A stretch of 64,000 nucleotides of DNA from BOG-908 sp965198855 (GCA_965198855.1 CBDAPZ010000001.1:2108001-2172000), one strand, 5' to 3'; shown: positions 1-8,120, numbered from the stretch's first letter. Made by a program: numbers and translations. The notes: a model not told the origin generated them from the letters alone.

Positions 1-348
1 CGTTTTCTGTTCGGCCGCCAGATCATGTCGCCGCAGGATGCGGACACGCCGGCGCGGCGCATCTATTTCGCGCTGCAGACGGCCTATATCGGCGATGAGC
101 AGGAGCGTAGGCAGGGCCTGCTGGATGCCGAAGGCCTGATCGAGGAATTCGAGGCGGCGACGACATCGGCGTCGGCGATCGCGCTTCTGGATTCTGCGCT
201 CAGCTGTGCCAAGGCGGATAAATGCTACCATGCCTTGCGGCTGGCGCGCCGTGTGGTGCGCCATGAGGATGCGGTGCTCGGCCGGCCGCCGGCGGCAGCA
301 CCCACGCTTACCTCACGCGAACAGCGAGATCACGCCGCCGGAGCCTGA
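1..348 (+). CDS. flbT: FlbT, flagellin regulator (5' truncated by window edge)
   Basis: The frame is open from base 1, so only the C-terminal ~115 residues are present. The stretch MSPQDADTPARRIYFALQTA matches the conserved core of FlbT, which in family members follows an ILTPEEA-type segment and reads TPAKRIYFAIQ. FlbT is known from Caulobacter and other alphaproteobacteria as a post-transcriptional regulator that acts on the flagellin mRNA leader and controls its translation and stability. It lies upstream of the DUF1217 gene, flagellin and flaF, the usual company. Its last 36 nt overlap the 3' end of the convergent DUF1217 gene. The extreme C-terminus (AAAPTLTSREQRD) is low complexity. The call rests on the motif and the neighbourhood. 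Confidence 0.82.
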   Translation, partial: RFLFGRQIMSPQDADTPARRIYFALQTAYIGDEQERRQGLLDAEGLIEEFEAATTSASAIALLDSALSCAKADKCYHALRLARRVVRHEDAVLGRPPAAAPTLTSREQRDHAAGA

Positions 349-1143
349 ATCGTCGCTGAGATTGGCGTCGGGGTCGAGAATGTTCAACAGGCTGTCACCG
401 TCATTGCTTGAGTCACCGGAAAACAGGGAGGCGACAGAGCCCGGCGCCGGTGCATCGGTGCCGTTGCTGCTATTTTGGATGAGGTATTGCTCGGAGATGC
501 GATTGACGTAGGACGGTGTCTGCAGCTGCGAGACTTTTACGCTCGCGGTCAGCAGGTTCGTCTGTTGGGCGAAGCTGAGCTGCACGTATTGATCGTAAGT
601 GATGCCGGTGGAGGCGATGGCGACCTTGAGGAGCGTGGGGTCGGATTGAAGCTGCGAGATGGTGGTGGCCTGCGCTGCGTTGCGCGAGAAATAGAGTGCA
701 TTGGCCAGGCCGGGCGCCTGGCTGTCTTCGGTCTGCTCGAACGTGTTGGTGGTGTAGGACGAGGCGATCTGCGCGATGCTCGCCGGGGTGAAGGGTGTGG
801 TTGTCCAGTCCGAGAACGCCTTGGCAAAGTTGGTGTATTGCGTGTTGTTGAGGCGGGCTGCGAGCGAGGTTTTGGCAGTGGGGTCTTGCGTCATCAGCTG
901 CTGCAATATGGCGGTGTTCTTGATGGCGCCTTGCAGGTTGAAGGCGGTAAGCACCACTTCGAGGGCCTTGTAGTTGCCGAGCAGTTGCGCCGGCGTGGTG
1001 ATGCTGCCGGCATTGGCCTTGAAGTATGTGAGCAGCGCGCTGTTTTGCGGGCTGGCCTTGAGGGTCTGGGCCGCGTAATTGGTCTCATTTGCAGAATATT
1101 GCAGGTACATCGTGATCGGGCTGATGCCGAGGGAGCCACTCAT
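313..1143 (-). CDS. DUF1217 family flagellar-associated protein
   Basis: A 276-residue soluble protein starting MSGSLGISPITMYLQYSANE. I chose the ATG at 1143 over an in-frame upstream start at 1170, because GAAAGGAAAT lies just ahead of it and the start fits the family. The sequence is an alanine-, serine- and threonine-rich helical protein, with repeated NNTQYTNFAKAFSDW-type helices and a YVNRISEQYLIQ segment typical of DUF1217. Members of this family are encoded in alphaproteobacterial flagellar clusters; their exact role is not settled. There is no signal peptide, which suits export by the flagellar apparatus or a cytoplasmic role. It is divergent from flagellin with a 133-nt gap and converges on flbT with a short overlap. 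Confidence 0.75.
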   Translation of the reverse strand: MSGSLGISPITMYLQYSANETNYAAQTLKASPQNSALLTYFKANAGSITTPAQLLGNYKALEVVLTAFNLQGAIKNTAILQQLMTQDPTAKTSLAARLNNTQYTNFAKAFSDWTTTPFTPASIAQIASSYTTNTFEQTEDSQAPGLANALYFSRNAAQATTISQLQSDPTLLKVAIASTGITYDQYVQLSFAQQTNLLTASVKVSQLQTPSYVNRISEQYLIQNSSNGTDAPAPGSVASLFSGDSSNDGDSLLNILDPDANLSDDSGSGGVISLFA

Positions 1144-1276
1144 GGCTGATTTCCTTTCGCGCGGTTGCATCTCGATTTTTTCGACTCCCTGCAGTTAGCG
1201 CTGATCTCCTAAACGCGGCGTTAAGGTTTCCCAGGCAAGATCGGGTTGTTCGAAAACTCTATCGGGAAAAACCCAA

Positions 1277-2623
1277 ATGGCACTCTTTTCAGTCAACACC
1301 AATCTTGGCGCTCTTGCGGCACTGCAATCGCTTGACGCCACGCAGCAGGCGCTCACCCAGGCGCAGAACGAGGTCTCCACCGGCAAAGCGGTGTCGACGG
1401 CGTCCGACAATCCGGCGATCTACTCGATCGCCAACAAGCTGAATGCAAACATCGCCGGTCTGACCGCGGTGTCCAGTTCGCTCAATTTCGGTGCGCAGAT
1501 CGTTTCTACCGCGAGCACAGCGCTGAGCGACATCAACACCACGCTGGCCAATCTGCAGCAGACGGTGACCAATGCCGGCCAGTCGGGCATCGACACCACG
1601 CAGTTGCAGAGCCAGGTCATCAACGATCTTGCGCAGATCAACTCCTATGCCGAGAAATCGACCTTTTCCGGCGTGAACATCCTCGCACCGTCGGCCGACA
1701 CCAACACGGGTGCGACGCTGACCAACATGAACGTGGTGCAGGGTGTCGATGGTTCGGTCTATACGATCAAGAATCAGTCGGATGCGGTAGTGCCGTTGGC
1801 CACCTCGCTCACGGCGGCTCTCGGCCTGAGCAATCTCAGCGTAACCGCGCCTGTGCAGGGCGTGGCCGTCGCCTTCGACTCGGCGCTGACCTTGGCCACG
1901 TTCGCGCCGAACTCGACGATCGGCACGACCGCGCCAACGAATGCCGGCTCCAACGCGGCGTTCAAGATCGTCACCGGCACGGGATCGACGGCGCAGACCT
2001 ACTCGTTCGAAATCATCGACGACGCCAACACCACACCGCTCAATTTGCAATCGAGCACAGCTGCGGGCAACACGGTGATCGCGGTGCATATCAATACCGC
2101 CACAGAATCGCCGACTGCGGTCGTCGGTGCACTGACCACCGCTGTCAAGGAGCAGGGTTTTGCCGTCACGACCAACTCCGACGGCTCGCTCAACATCGTC
2201 GGCAACGGCATCACCAGTGCCAGTTTCGGCGACGTAAAAGCCGGCGCCTTCACGACAAATAGCGGGACGATCAGCTACACCACCGGCACGGGCGTCGTCA
2301 CGGCCGGCACATCGGGCGTGGATGTCGGCAACCTGACCACAGCGCAGGCGCTGGTTGCGACCGTGCAGGCGGCGATCACCACCACAGCGACGATTGCGGC
2401 CGGGCTTGGTGCAGCGTCCAACCAGATCACCGGCATACAGACCTTCACCACGGCGCTCAGCTCCGCGCTGACGGCCGGTGTGGGCGCTCTGACGGATGCT
2501 GATCTGGCGGCGGAATCCGCCCAGCTGACCTCGCTGCAAACAAAGCAGCAGCTCGCGACGCAGTCGCTCTCGATTGCCAACAAGCAGCCACAGAGCCTGC
2601 TCACTCTGTTCCAAGGCCTCTAG
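1277..2623 (+). CDS. fliC: Flagellin
   Basis: A 448-residue flagellin, the filament subunit exported through the flagellar type III apparatus. The N-terminal D0/D1 domain is clear: MALFSVNTNLGALAALQSL, then the helical SSLNFGAQIVSTASTALSDI and a NSYAEKSTFSGVNIL segment. A central alanine/threonine/glycine-rich variable domain spans roughly residues 135-350. The C-terminal D1/D0 helices end TQSLSIANKQPQSLLTLFQGL. Flagellins usually end in LLxLF followed by two or three residues, so the protein looks complete. The start follows GGGAAAAACCC. A strong hairpin terminator follows at 2639-2675, so the gene is probably transcribed alone. FlbT and FlaF, encoded on either side, are the expected post-transcriptional controllers. 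Confidence 0.95.
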   Translation: MALFSVNTNLGALAALQSLDATQQALTQAQNEVSTGKAVSTASDNPAIYSIANKLNANIAGLTAVSSSLNFGAQIVSTASTALSDINTTLANLQQTVTNAGQSGIDTTQLQSQVINDLAQINSYAEKSTFSGVNILAPSADTNTGATLTNMNVVQGVDGSVYTIKNQSDAVVPLATSLTAALGLSNLSVTAPVQGVAVAFDSALTLATFAPNSTIGTTAPTNAGSNAAFKIVTGTGSTAQTYSFEIIDDANTTPLNLQSSTAAGNTVIAVHINTATESPTAVVGALTTAVKEQGFAVTTNSDGSLNIVGNGITSASFGDVKAGAFTTNSGTISYTTGTGVVTAGTSGVDVGNLTTAQALVATVQAAITTTATIAAGLGAASNQITGIQTFTTALSSALTAGVGALTDADLAAESAQLTSLQTKQQLATQSLSIANKQPQSLLTLFQGL

Positions 2624-2638
2624 AGCCTATCGCCTAAA

Positions 2639-2675
2639 CGAAGCCGGTGGCCACGCCACCGGCTTCGTCGTTTTT
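2639..2675 (+). terminator. Rho-independent terminator of flagellin gene
   Basis: A perfect 13-bp inverted repeat (2639-2651 with 2655-2667), CGAAGCCGGTGGC paired across a CAC loop, is followed by TCGTTTTT. It begins 15 nt after the flagellin stop codon. This is the clearest classical intrinsic terminator in the window. Confidence 0.9.
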
Positions 2676-2702
2676 GCCGCCGGATTCCTCTTTTTATCAT
2701 AG

Positions 2703-3131
2703 TTGCAGGAGGCGACCATTCGGGACGCAACGGCTCGTTATCAGCAAGTCAGCAATACCGTCCAAGACGGCCGCGACACCGAGCGTGCCGCCTTCAACAT
2801 GGTCATACGCGAGCTCGAGAATTGCACCGCAGGCAGGTCACGCATAAAGGCGCTCGGCCGCAACCATACGCTATGGTCGCTCCTGGTGCAGGATCTTGCA
2901 CTGGATGAGAACCGCCTGCCGGACGGGCTGAAATCCCAGCTTACCTCTCTGGGGCTCTGGTCGATGCGCTACAGCACGATGGCCATGCTCAAGGATATGC
3001 CGATCGCACCACTGCTGGAAGTGAACCGCAATGTGGTGTCCGGCCTGGTCGCGCAGCGCAGTAACGCCGAAAGCGGTGCTGCGCACACGCAGCCCCGCGA
3101 CCAAACCTGGAAAGCCCCTCACTCTGCCTGA
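2703..3131 (+). CDS. flaF: FlaF, flagellar biosynthesis regulator
   Basis: About 137-142 residues. The middle (ALGRNHTLWSLLVQDLALDE, then NRLPDGLKSQLTSLGLWSMR) matches the FlaF family, which carries a TRRLWTILIEDL...LPEELRAQLISIGLWVLR pattern. In Caulobacter FlaF is needed for flagellin synthesis and secretion together with FlbT. The start is uncertain. The in-frame TTG at 2703 has no ribosome binding site, whereas a perfect AGGAGG (2707-2712) lies five bases ahead of an in-frame ATT at 2718. Initiation at ATT would give MRDATARYQQ-type ends that fit the family length. The C-terminal tail after residue ~115 is low complexity. A GC-rich hairpin follows the stop. Confidence 0.85.
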   Translation: MQEATIRDATARYQQVSNTVQDGRDTERAAFNMVIRELENCTAGRSRIKALGRNHTLWSLLVQDLALDENRLPDGLKSQLTSLGLWSMRYSTMAMLKDMPIAPLLEVNRNVVSGLVAQRSNAESGAAHTQPRDQTWKAPHSA

Positions 3132-3151
3132 CGCGCCGCTCGCGCGGCGCG
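3132..3151. terminator. GC-rich hairpin between flaF and the convergent FlaG-like gene
   Basis: An 8-bp perfect stem, CGCGCCGC / GCGGCGCG with a TCGC loop, begins one base after the flaF stop and lies 10 nt before the 3' end of the convergent gene. There is no T-run on either side, so it may act as a bidirectional attenuator or RNA-stabilising hairpin. Intrinsic termination is possible but unproven. Confidence 0.45.
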
Positions 3152-3160
3152 CCCAGCGCC

Positions 3161-3469
3161 TTAAGCGCTATCGGCGCTATCAGCTGTACTCAAAGGATTG
3201 CCCGAAAACGCCGCCAGCCGATACGCCTCGAGCTGCGACTGGGAGGGAATGGTATTGGTCAGCACACCCGTCGTGCTGAAATATTCCAGCACCACGCGGT
3301 TGACGCTCGGATCGACCGTCAGCACGGGATTGGCGAGCTTCGGCGAGGCCGAGGCTGTCGTCGCCGCCTTGCTGGTCGTGGTCGCCACAATCGCAGCTTG
3401 GTCTTCCTTCGTTTGCAACTGCAGCGCAGAGGTCTTGGAAACAGAATCGAGCGAGATGTCGGCTGGCAT
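3161..3469 (-). CDS. Small FlaG-like flagellar protein
   Basis: A 102-residue protein starting MPADISLDSVSKTSALQ. The ATG at 3469 has AAAGGAGT seven bases upstream, which is why I prefer it to the longer frame. The C-terminal half reads LTVDPSVNRVVLEYFSTTGV then LTNTIPSQSQLEAYR. This resembles the FlaG core, where a VD..LNRVVV..VD..TGEVIRQIP pattern is usual. FlaG proteins affect flagellar filament length. It converges on flaF, so it belongs to the flagellin locus. Identification as FlaG-like is by pattern only. It could be a lineage-specific flagellar protein instead. Confidence 0.5.
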   Translation of the reverse strand: MPADISLDSVSKTSALQLQTKEDQAAIVATTTSKAATTASASPKLANPVLTVDPSVNRVVLEYFSTTGVLTNTIPSQSQLEAYRLAAFSGNPLSTADSADSA

Positions 3470-3600
3470 GTGCGTGACTCCTTTTGAGTGGTGCGGCCAG
3501 CGCACCAGCGCCTCTCAGTCTCTGCGACAATGCTGAATAAATCGTTACCGATACAACGCTGGGAGCGAGATTGTGGTGGAAAGCGGCTTTTGCGTTGGCC

Positions 3601-3822
3601 CAGCGTTAGGCCAGGGGCTCTGCCCCCATTCCTCAAGCCTGGCACCTCGCGGGAAGGAGGCCTTCCAGACCGCCATTATTTGGAGGCAAGGCAAGGAGGG
3701 GCATGATAGTCGGGTCGAGACGATCGCTGCGCGCCCCTCCTTGCCTTGCCTTCAAATAATGGCGGTCCAGGGCGCCTGCCCCTGGTAGGGGTCGAGGGGG
3801 CAAAGCCCCTCGCCTAGCGCTG
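3601..3822. repeat. Long palindromic repeat (family 2), 222 nt
   Basis: The outer arms 3601-3627 and 3795-3822 are inverted copies, reading CAGCGTTAGGCCAGGGG..., with a few mismatches and one extra base. The inner arms 3668-3702 and 3730-3768 are inverted copies carrying CCGCCATTATTTGGAGGCAA and GGCAAGGAGGGGC. The centre is under 30 nt. Related sequence occurs at 13387-13469, 14521-14601 and 50706-50812. The arrangement looks like a non-autonomous, MITE-like element. No coding sequence is credible here. It fills most of the gap between the FlaG-like gene and the glucan synthase. Confidence 0.85.
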
Positions 3823-3936
3823 GGCCAATCCAAAATGCCCCGTTTCCGCCACAATCGGGCCCCCGCTGCGCCGCAGTGCAACGCTTAAACCCACCATGCG
3901 CTGAAAGCTCGTCAGTGCTTTGGGGATGACTTAGCC

Positions 3937-6630
3937 ATGACCGCCCACGCCACCGCCTCCCTGCAGACCCGCCAGCCGAAAAAAAGCCTGTTCAATCCGG
4001 CTACCTTGCTGGCGCTCGGCGTTGCCGCAGCAGCCAGTTTTGGCGTGTGGGATTACGCCAATCAGCCGGTGGATGTCCCCGGGTTTTCCGGCACGGTCGG
4101 CGGTGTTGCGTTCTCGCCGTTCCATCGCGGCGAGACGCCCGAGCTCCACCAGTTTCCGACCACGAGCGAAATACGCAGCGACCTGCAGAAGGCCAGCGAC
4201 ATCACCGGGCGCATCCGCACCTACAGCCTCGCGGGCACATTGGCCGAGATCCCACGCCTCGCCGCGGATTATCCGCTGCAGGTTACGCTGGGCGCCTGGA
4301 TCGACAAGAAGGCCGGTGGCGACGAGGCCGAGGTGAAACGGCTGATCGAGACCGCGAACGCCAATCCCAATGTGGATCGCGTGATGGTCGGCAACGAAGT
4401 GCTGCTGCGCGAAGACGTTCCGGCAAGCCAGCTGATCCATTACATTCAGGAGGCCAAGGCCGGCGTGCATGTGCCGGTCTCCACGGCCGAGCCTTGGCAG
4501 GTCTGGATCCAGCACCCCGAACTCGCCGCCTCGGTCGACTACATCACAATCCATCTTCTCCCCTACTGGGAGGGCCTGCCGATCGATCAGTCCATCGACT
4601 ACATCATGGGCCGGCTGGATCAGGTGCAGCGCGCGTATCCCGGCAAGCATGTCGTGATCGGCGAAGTGGGCTGGCCTTCCAACGGTGTGGCCGTCGGCGG
4701 CGCGCGCGCCAGCCGGGTCAACCAAGCGATGTTCATGCGCAAATTCTTCAATGTCGCCCAGGAGCGCGGCCTCGATTATTTCGTCATGGAAGCGTTCGAC
4801 CAGCCCTGGAAGACCAGTTTCGAAGGTCGCGTCGCGGGCTATTGGGGCATGTTCGATCTCGACCGGCAGGCCAAATGGTCGATGAACGGTCCGGTGCAGG
4901 AAACGCCGGCTTGGGCGGGTTGGGCCGAGATCAGCATTGCGGTCGCTGCACTGGCGGCAGGCTTGCTGCTGTCGCGCCGGCCGGATATCCGGTTTACGGG
5001 CAAGCTGATCGTGGCCGGCTTGGCACAAGCATTCGGTGCGGTGTTCGCGCTGGTGCTGCTCGCGATGGCGGGGAAATATCTGTCGCACTTTGCAGAAGTT
5101 ATTTGGGGCTCGCTAGCAGCCGGTCAGGCGCTGCTGCTGTTCTTGCTGCTTGCCGATAGTTTCGAGCTGGCGGAGACGGTGTTCGGCCGGGTGACGAAAC
5201 GCCAGCCGCTGATCGTGCCGGCGGCGGCCGATGCCGTGCTGCCGAAAGTCAGCATCCATCTGCCGATCTGCAACGAGCCACCGCATATGGTGAAGCTCAC
5301 ACTCGACGCGCTCGCCGCCCTTGACTACCCGGATTTCGAAGTGCTGGTGATCGACAATAACACCATGGACCCGGCGTTATGGGAGCCGGTCGCGCAGCAT
5401 TGCGCATGGCTGGGCGAAAAATTCCGGTTCTTCCATCTCGGCAAATGGAAAGGCTTCAAGGCCGGCGCGCTGAATTTCGGGCTGCGGCAGACGAGTGCGG
5501 ATGCCGAGATCATCGGCGTGCTAGATAGCGACTACATCGTGGACCCGGATTGGCTGCGCTGCATGGTGCCGCAATTCGCCAACCCGCAGGTGGGCATCGT
5601 GCAGTCGCCGCAGGATTACCGAGACAACGATGGCAGCTTCTTCAAGCGCCTGATGTTCTGGGAATATGCCGGCTTCTTCCAGCTGGGCATGGTCAACCGC
5701 AACGAACGTAATGCGATCATCCAGCACGGCACAATGTCGCTGGTGCGACGCACGGCGCTCGAGCAGGGCGGCGACTGGTCGGAATGGACCATCACCGAGG
5801 ATGCCGAGCTGGGGCTGCGGCTGTTCCGCGCCGGGTGGGAAGCGGTGTATTCGCCGCGCAGTTTTGGCAAGGGCGTGATGCCAGACGATTTCGCGGCGTT
5901 CCGCAAACAGCGTTTCCGCTGGGCGTATGGTGCGATGCAGATCGTGCGCGGCCATTTTGGCGCACTGATGAACCCGTTCAATCGCGAGCTGACCCTTGGG
6001 CAGCGCTGGTGCTTCGTGACCGGCTGGCTGCCTTGGGTGGGCGACGGGCTGGGTCTGGCGTTCCTGGTGATGGGGCTGCTGTGGTCGATCGGTCTGGTGG
6101 TGTCGCCGATGCGGTTCGAATTCCCGATCGTGCTGTTCATGGTGCCGTCGATCGGACTGTTTTTCTTCAAGATCGCGCAAATCTTCGCTCTCTACGGCGC
6201 CAAGGTGCCGTGCGGCTGGCGCGATCGGGCCGGTGCGGCGATTGCCGGGCTTGCGTTGAGCCACAGCATCGGCAAGGCGGTGTGGAAGGGTCTGTTCATC
6301 CGCAGCGCGCCGTTCCTGCGCACGCCGAAGATGGAGGACGCGCCGGCGTTCGTTCAGGGGCTGGTAATGGCGCGTGAAGAGCTGGTTTTGCTGGTGCTCA
6401 CCTGGATCGCGATGGTGGCGGTGGGCTGGGCACATCATTTGGCTACCTGGGAAGCTACCCTGTGGTGCGCGGTGCTGCTGACACAGTCACTGCCTTATCT
6501 GGCGGCGGTGACGGTCTCGGTGGTGGCGGCCTTCCCGGCGCGGGCTATGGAGCGTGTTGCCCTGCCAGCCCCAGTACCGGCGGCAGCACGGGCAACCATG
6601 ATGCCGGAGATGCAGTTCGGCAGTGACTAA
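3937..6630 (+). CDS. GH17-GT2 membrane beta-glucan synthase (NdvB-like)
   Basis: An 897-residue inner-membrane protein. Order: one N-terminal membrane segment (LALGVAAAASFGVW); a GH17-like domain, about residues 45-310, with GEVGWPSNG and VMVGNEVLLRED carrying the probable glutamate catalysts; two membrane segments; a family-2 glycosyltransferase domain, about 425-670; then several membrane segments. GT2 motifs are PKVSIHLPICNEPP, LDSDYIVDPDWL, TITEDAELGLRLF and KQRFRWAYG (the QxxRW type). Proteins with this architecture include the NdvB proteins of Bradyrhizobium and Pseudomonas, which make cyclic or branched periplasmic beta-glucans, the GH17 part acting as a transglycosylase. Substrate and linkage cannot be read from sequence. 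It stands alone, followed by a weak hairpin. Confidence 0.85.
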   Translation: MTAHATASLQTRQPKKSLFNPATLLALGVAAAASFGVWDYANQPVDVPGFSGTVGGVAFSPFHRGETPELHQFPTTSEIRSDLQKASDITGRIRTYSLAGTLAEIPRLAADYPLQVTLGAWIDKKAGGDEAEVKRLIETANANPNVDRVMVGNEVLLREDVPASQLIHYIQEAKAGVHVPVSTAEPWQVWIQHPELAASVDYITIHLLPYWEGLPIDQSIDYIMGRLDQVQRAYPGKHVVIGEVGWPSNGVAVGGARASRVNQAMFMRKFFNVAQERGLDYFVMEAFDQPWKTSFEGRVAGYWGMFDLDRQAKWSMNGPVQETPAWAGWAEISIAVAALAAGLLLSRRPDIRFTGKLIVAGLAQAFGAVFALVLLAMAGKYLSHFAEVIWGSLAAGQALLLFLLLADSFELAETVFGRVTKRQPLIVPAAADAVLPKVSIHLPICNEPPHMVKLTLDALAALDYPDFEVLVIDNNTMDPALWEPVAQHCAWLGEKFRFFHLGKWKGFKAGALNFGLRQTSADAEIIGVLDSDYIVDPDWLRCMVPQFANPQVGIVQSPQDYRDNDGSFFKRLMFWEYAGFFQLGMVNRNERNAIIQHGTMSLVRRTALEQGGDWSEWTITEDAELGLRLFRAGWEAVYSPRSFGKGVMPDDFAAFRKQRFRWAYGAMQIVRGHFGALMNPFNRELTLGQRWCFVTGWLPWVGDGLGLAFLVMGLLWSIGLVVSPMRFEFPIVLFMVPSIGLFFFKIAQIFALYGAKVPCGWRDRAGAAIAGLALSHSIGKAVWKGLFIRSAPFLRTPKMEDAPAFVQGLVMAREELVLLVLTWIAMVAVGWAHHLATWEATLWCAVLLTQSLPYLAAVTVSVVAAFPARAMERVALPAPVPAAARATMMPEMQFGSD

Positions 6631-6646
6631 GCCGTTCTTTCGTCCC

Positions 6647-6675
6647 TCGCCGGAGGATTGTCTTTCTTCCGGCGA
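6647..6675 (+). terminator. Candidate hairpin after the glucan synthase gene
   Basis: Inverted repeat TCGCCGGA (6647-6654) / TCCGGCGA (6668-6675) with a 13-nt loop, 16 nt after the stop. No T-run follows, so it may be an attenuator or RNA end rather than a classical terminator. Confidence 0.35.
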
Positions 6676-6711
6676 ACTACGACAGAGGAACGACCACCAG
6701 AGGCTTGCCCC

Positions 6712-7188
6712 ATGATCCGCCACCTTCCTCCCTTTGCCATCGTGCTCGGCGCCGCCGGGCTGATACCGTTCATGGTGCTCGGGCTGAGTTCGGTAGGCGC
6801 CAACCCCGTCAGCTCGCTGGCAGCGGCCGAGGAGCTGGTGGGATATGGCGCGGTGATCCTGGCCTTTCTCGGCGGCGTGCATTGGGGTTTCACGCTGGGA
6901 GAGACGGGCGATGCGCGTGCCGTGCGGGCAAGGCTCGGGCTCGGCGTGCTGCCCTCGCTGGTCGGCTTCATCGGCATTTTCGTGGCCATCGGCGGCCATC
7001 CGATCATCAGCCTGGCCATTCTCATCGCCGGCTTCGTCGGCACGCTGGTGATGGAGATGCGGGCGCAAAAGCAGGACATGATGCCGAGCGGCTACCTGGT
7101 GTTGCGCATGGCGCTGACCGCTGTCGTGGTGCTGATCCTGGCCACCGTGCTGGTAGTACGCGCAATCGGCGGTCACGTCCTTTTGTAA
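6712..7188 (+). CDS. DUF3429 family integral membrane protein
   Basis: A 158-residue protein with about five hydrophobic segments: FAIVLGAAGLIPFMVLGL, a LVGYGAVILAFLGGVHWGF segment, VLPSLVGFIGIFVAI, LAILIAGFVGTLVM and a final VVVLILATVLVVRA. The AFLGGVHWG motif is typical of DUF3429. I take the ATG at 6712 (MIRHLPPFA), which starts right before the first membrane segment, over an in-frame start 54 nt upstream. Function is unknown. It follows the glucan synthase in the same direction but has its own ~80-nt leader. An AT-rich stretch follows the stop. Confidence 0.75.
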   Translation: MIRHLPPFAIVLGAAGLIPFMVLGLSSVGANPVSSLAAAEELVGYGAVILAFLGGVHWGFTLGETGDARAVRARLGLGVLPSLVGFIGIFVAIGGHPIISLAILIAGFVGTLVMEMRAQKQDMMPSGYLVLRMALTAVVVLILATVLVVRAIGGHVLL

Positions 7189-7256
7189 ATATCGTCTTTA
7201 TTTTTGGAAATTTTTATGCTCTATGAGAGCCATGATTTAAGCCTTCGGAGTATTTC

Positions 7257-7562
7257 ATGGCTGATGCCATTGTCATCCCTTTTCCTACACCCGTCACCGC
7301 AGCCAGCGAGCAGCAGCGGCTCAGACGCGCGCTGGCTGATCTGCAGACTGCATTGAACGATCAGAAGCGCGCCTTGAGCGATTGGCGCTTTGCGATGACC
7401 GAACTCGGTATTGGTGTGGCCGGCCTGGGCCAAGCCCTTGGCTGTTATCAGGAAAGTCTCGGATCGGTGGAGACCAAGCTGAAAGGCCTGCGCGAGGAGG
7501 CCGTGAAGCTGGAATGCTGGGCCGACGAGGCGCTCACCCGGGAAGCAGCCTGCACGCCCTGA
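7257..7562 (+). CDS. Hypothetical protein with central coiled coil
   Basis: A 101-residue soluble protein, MADAIVIPFPTPVTAASEQQ at the start, then a leucine/alanine/arginine heptad-like region (RLRRALADLQTALNDQKRAL, about residues 21-50) and a helical C-terminal half. I do not recognise a family. It has no signal peptide or membrane segment. Its start is preceded by CGGAGTATTTC, a weak ribosome binding site. The composition and codon use match the neighbours, so I believe it is expressed. Its relation to the two small genes downstream is positional only. Confidence 0.55.
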   Translation: MADAIVIPFPTPVTAASEQQRLRRALADLQTALNDQKRALSDWRFAMTELGIGVAGLGQALGCYQESLGSVETKLKGLREEAVKLECWADEALTREAACTP

Positions 7563-7693
7563 TGCGCAGAGCAGTTTATGCCGGGTGTCGGCAAAAACTG
7601 CCTAGCTGCAAAGAGGGTGATGTCAGGCTACTTCAGGTTTTCCGCTGGCATGGTACGTGCAACCCCGGATGTGTCACCACGGGAGTTTACTCC

Positions 7694-7996
7694 ATGAGCA
7701 GCATAGCCTCCGCCTCGGCCAGTCTTTTGCCGAGCCATCTGCCCTCCATATCGGCCGCGAAGGCGGCGGGCGGATCGGCCCTCGGGTCGGGCACATCAGG
7801 GTCATCCAGCGCGTCTGGTGACAGCACGAGCTACGTCACCAATGCCGACGGTTCGATCAGCATTACCACCACGAATGGGCAGGGCCAGATCGTGTCAATC
7901 GCTACGACACAGGCGACTGCGACACAGGCTTCGGCGAACGGGTTCGGCAGGCAGACGCAGACGGCGCTCGGGAGTTTGGTTAATCAGCTTGTTTAA
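7694..7996 (+). CDS. Small Ser/Ala/Thr-rich protein, paralogue of the gene at 8215
   Basis: A 100-residue protein, start MSSIASASASLLPSHLPSIS. The ATG at 7694 is preceded by GGGAGTTTACTCC. The low-complexity Ser/Gly-rich N-terminal half leads into YVTNADGSISITTTNGQGQI, which is repeated almost exactly as YVTNADGTINVTTSNAQGEI in the gene at 8215. The upstream leaders of the two genes are also alike. The function is unknown. The short beta-type repeat motif and absence of a signal peptide allow a structural or surface-attached role, but nothing in the sequence proves it. The stop is 7 nt before a family-1 hairpin. Confidence 0.55.
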   Translation: MSSIASASASLLPSHLPSISAAKAAGGSALGSGTSGSSSASGDSTSYVTNADGSISITTTNGQGQIVSIATTQATATQASANGFGRQTQTALGSLVNQLV

Positions 7997-8120
7997 GAAA
8001 GAAGTTCTTTTCTGAAGAAAAGAACCACAAGGCTTGTGGGCGCTGTCGCCGATTTTTTCGGCAGCTTACGCCGAAGAGATAAAGTCTTTTGGTTATTTTC
8101 TTCAGAAAAGAACAGCTTTC
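7997..8120. repeat. Family-1 hairpin element, head-to-head pair
   Basis: The forward hairpin 8004-8025 (GTTCTTTTC, TGAA, GAAAAGAAC) and the reverse hairpin 8092-8113, with one mismatch, flank about 65 nt. The forward copy starts directly after the stop codon of the small gene at 7694. The reverse copy carries AAAGTCTTTTGG. The spacer here (GCCGATTTTTTCGGC and surroundings) differs from the module seen in other pairs. Confidence 0.85.

Noticed and set aside
1195..1276. Sigma-28 or sigma-54 promoter for flagellin
   Set aside because: GTTAAGGTTTCCC faintly resembles a sigma-28 -35 element, but the spacing to any GCCGATAA-like box is wrong, and no GG-N10-GC pair typical of sigma-54 was found.
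1289..2614. A 441-codon minus-strand frame opposite flagellin
   Set aside because: Antisense shadow of the flagellin gene; Arg/Gly/Val-rich translation without any domain. The flagellin frame has full N- and C-terminal domains.
3931..5088. Long minus-strand frame opposite the glucan synthase (also 5521-6438)
   Set aside because: His/Arg-rich antisense translations with no family features; the plus-strand frame has all GH17 and GT2 motifs.
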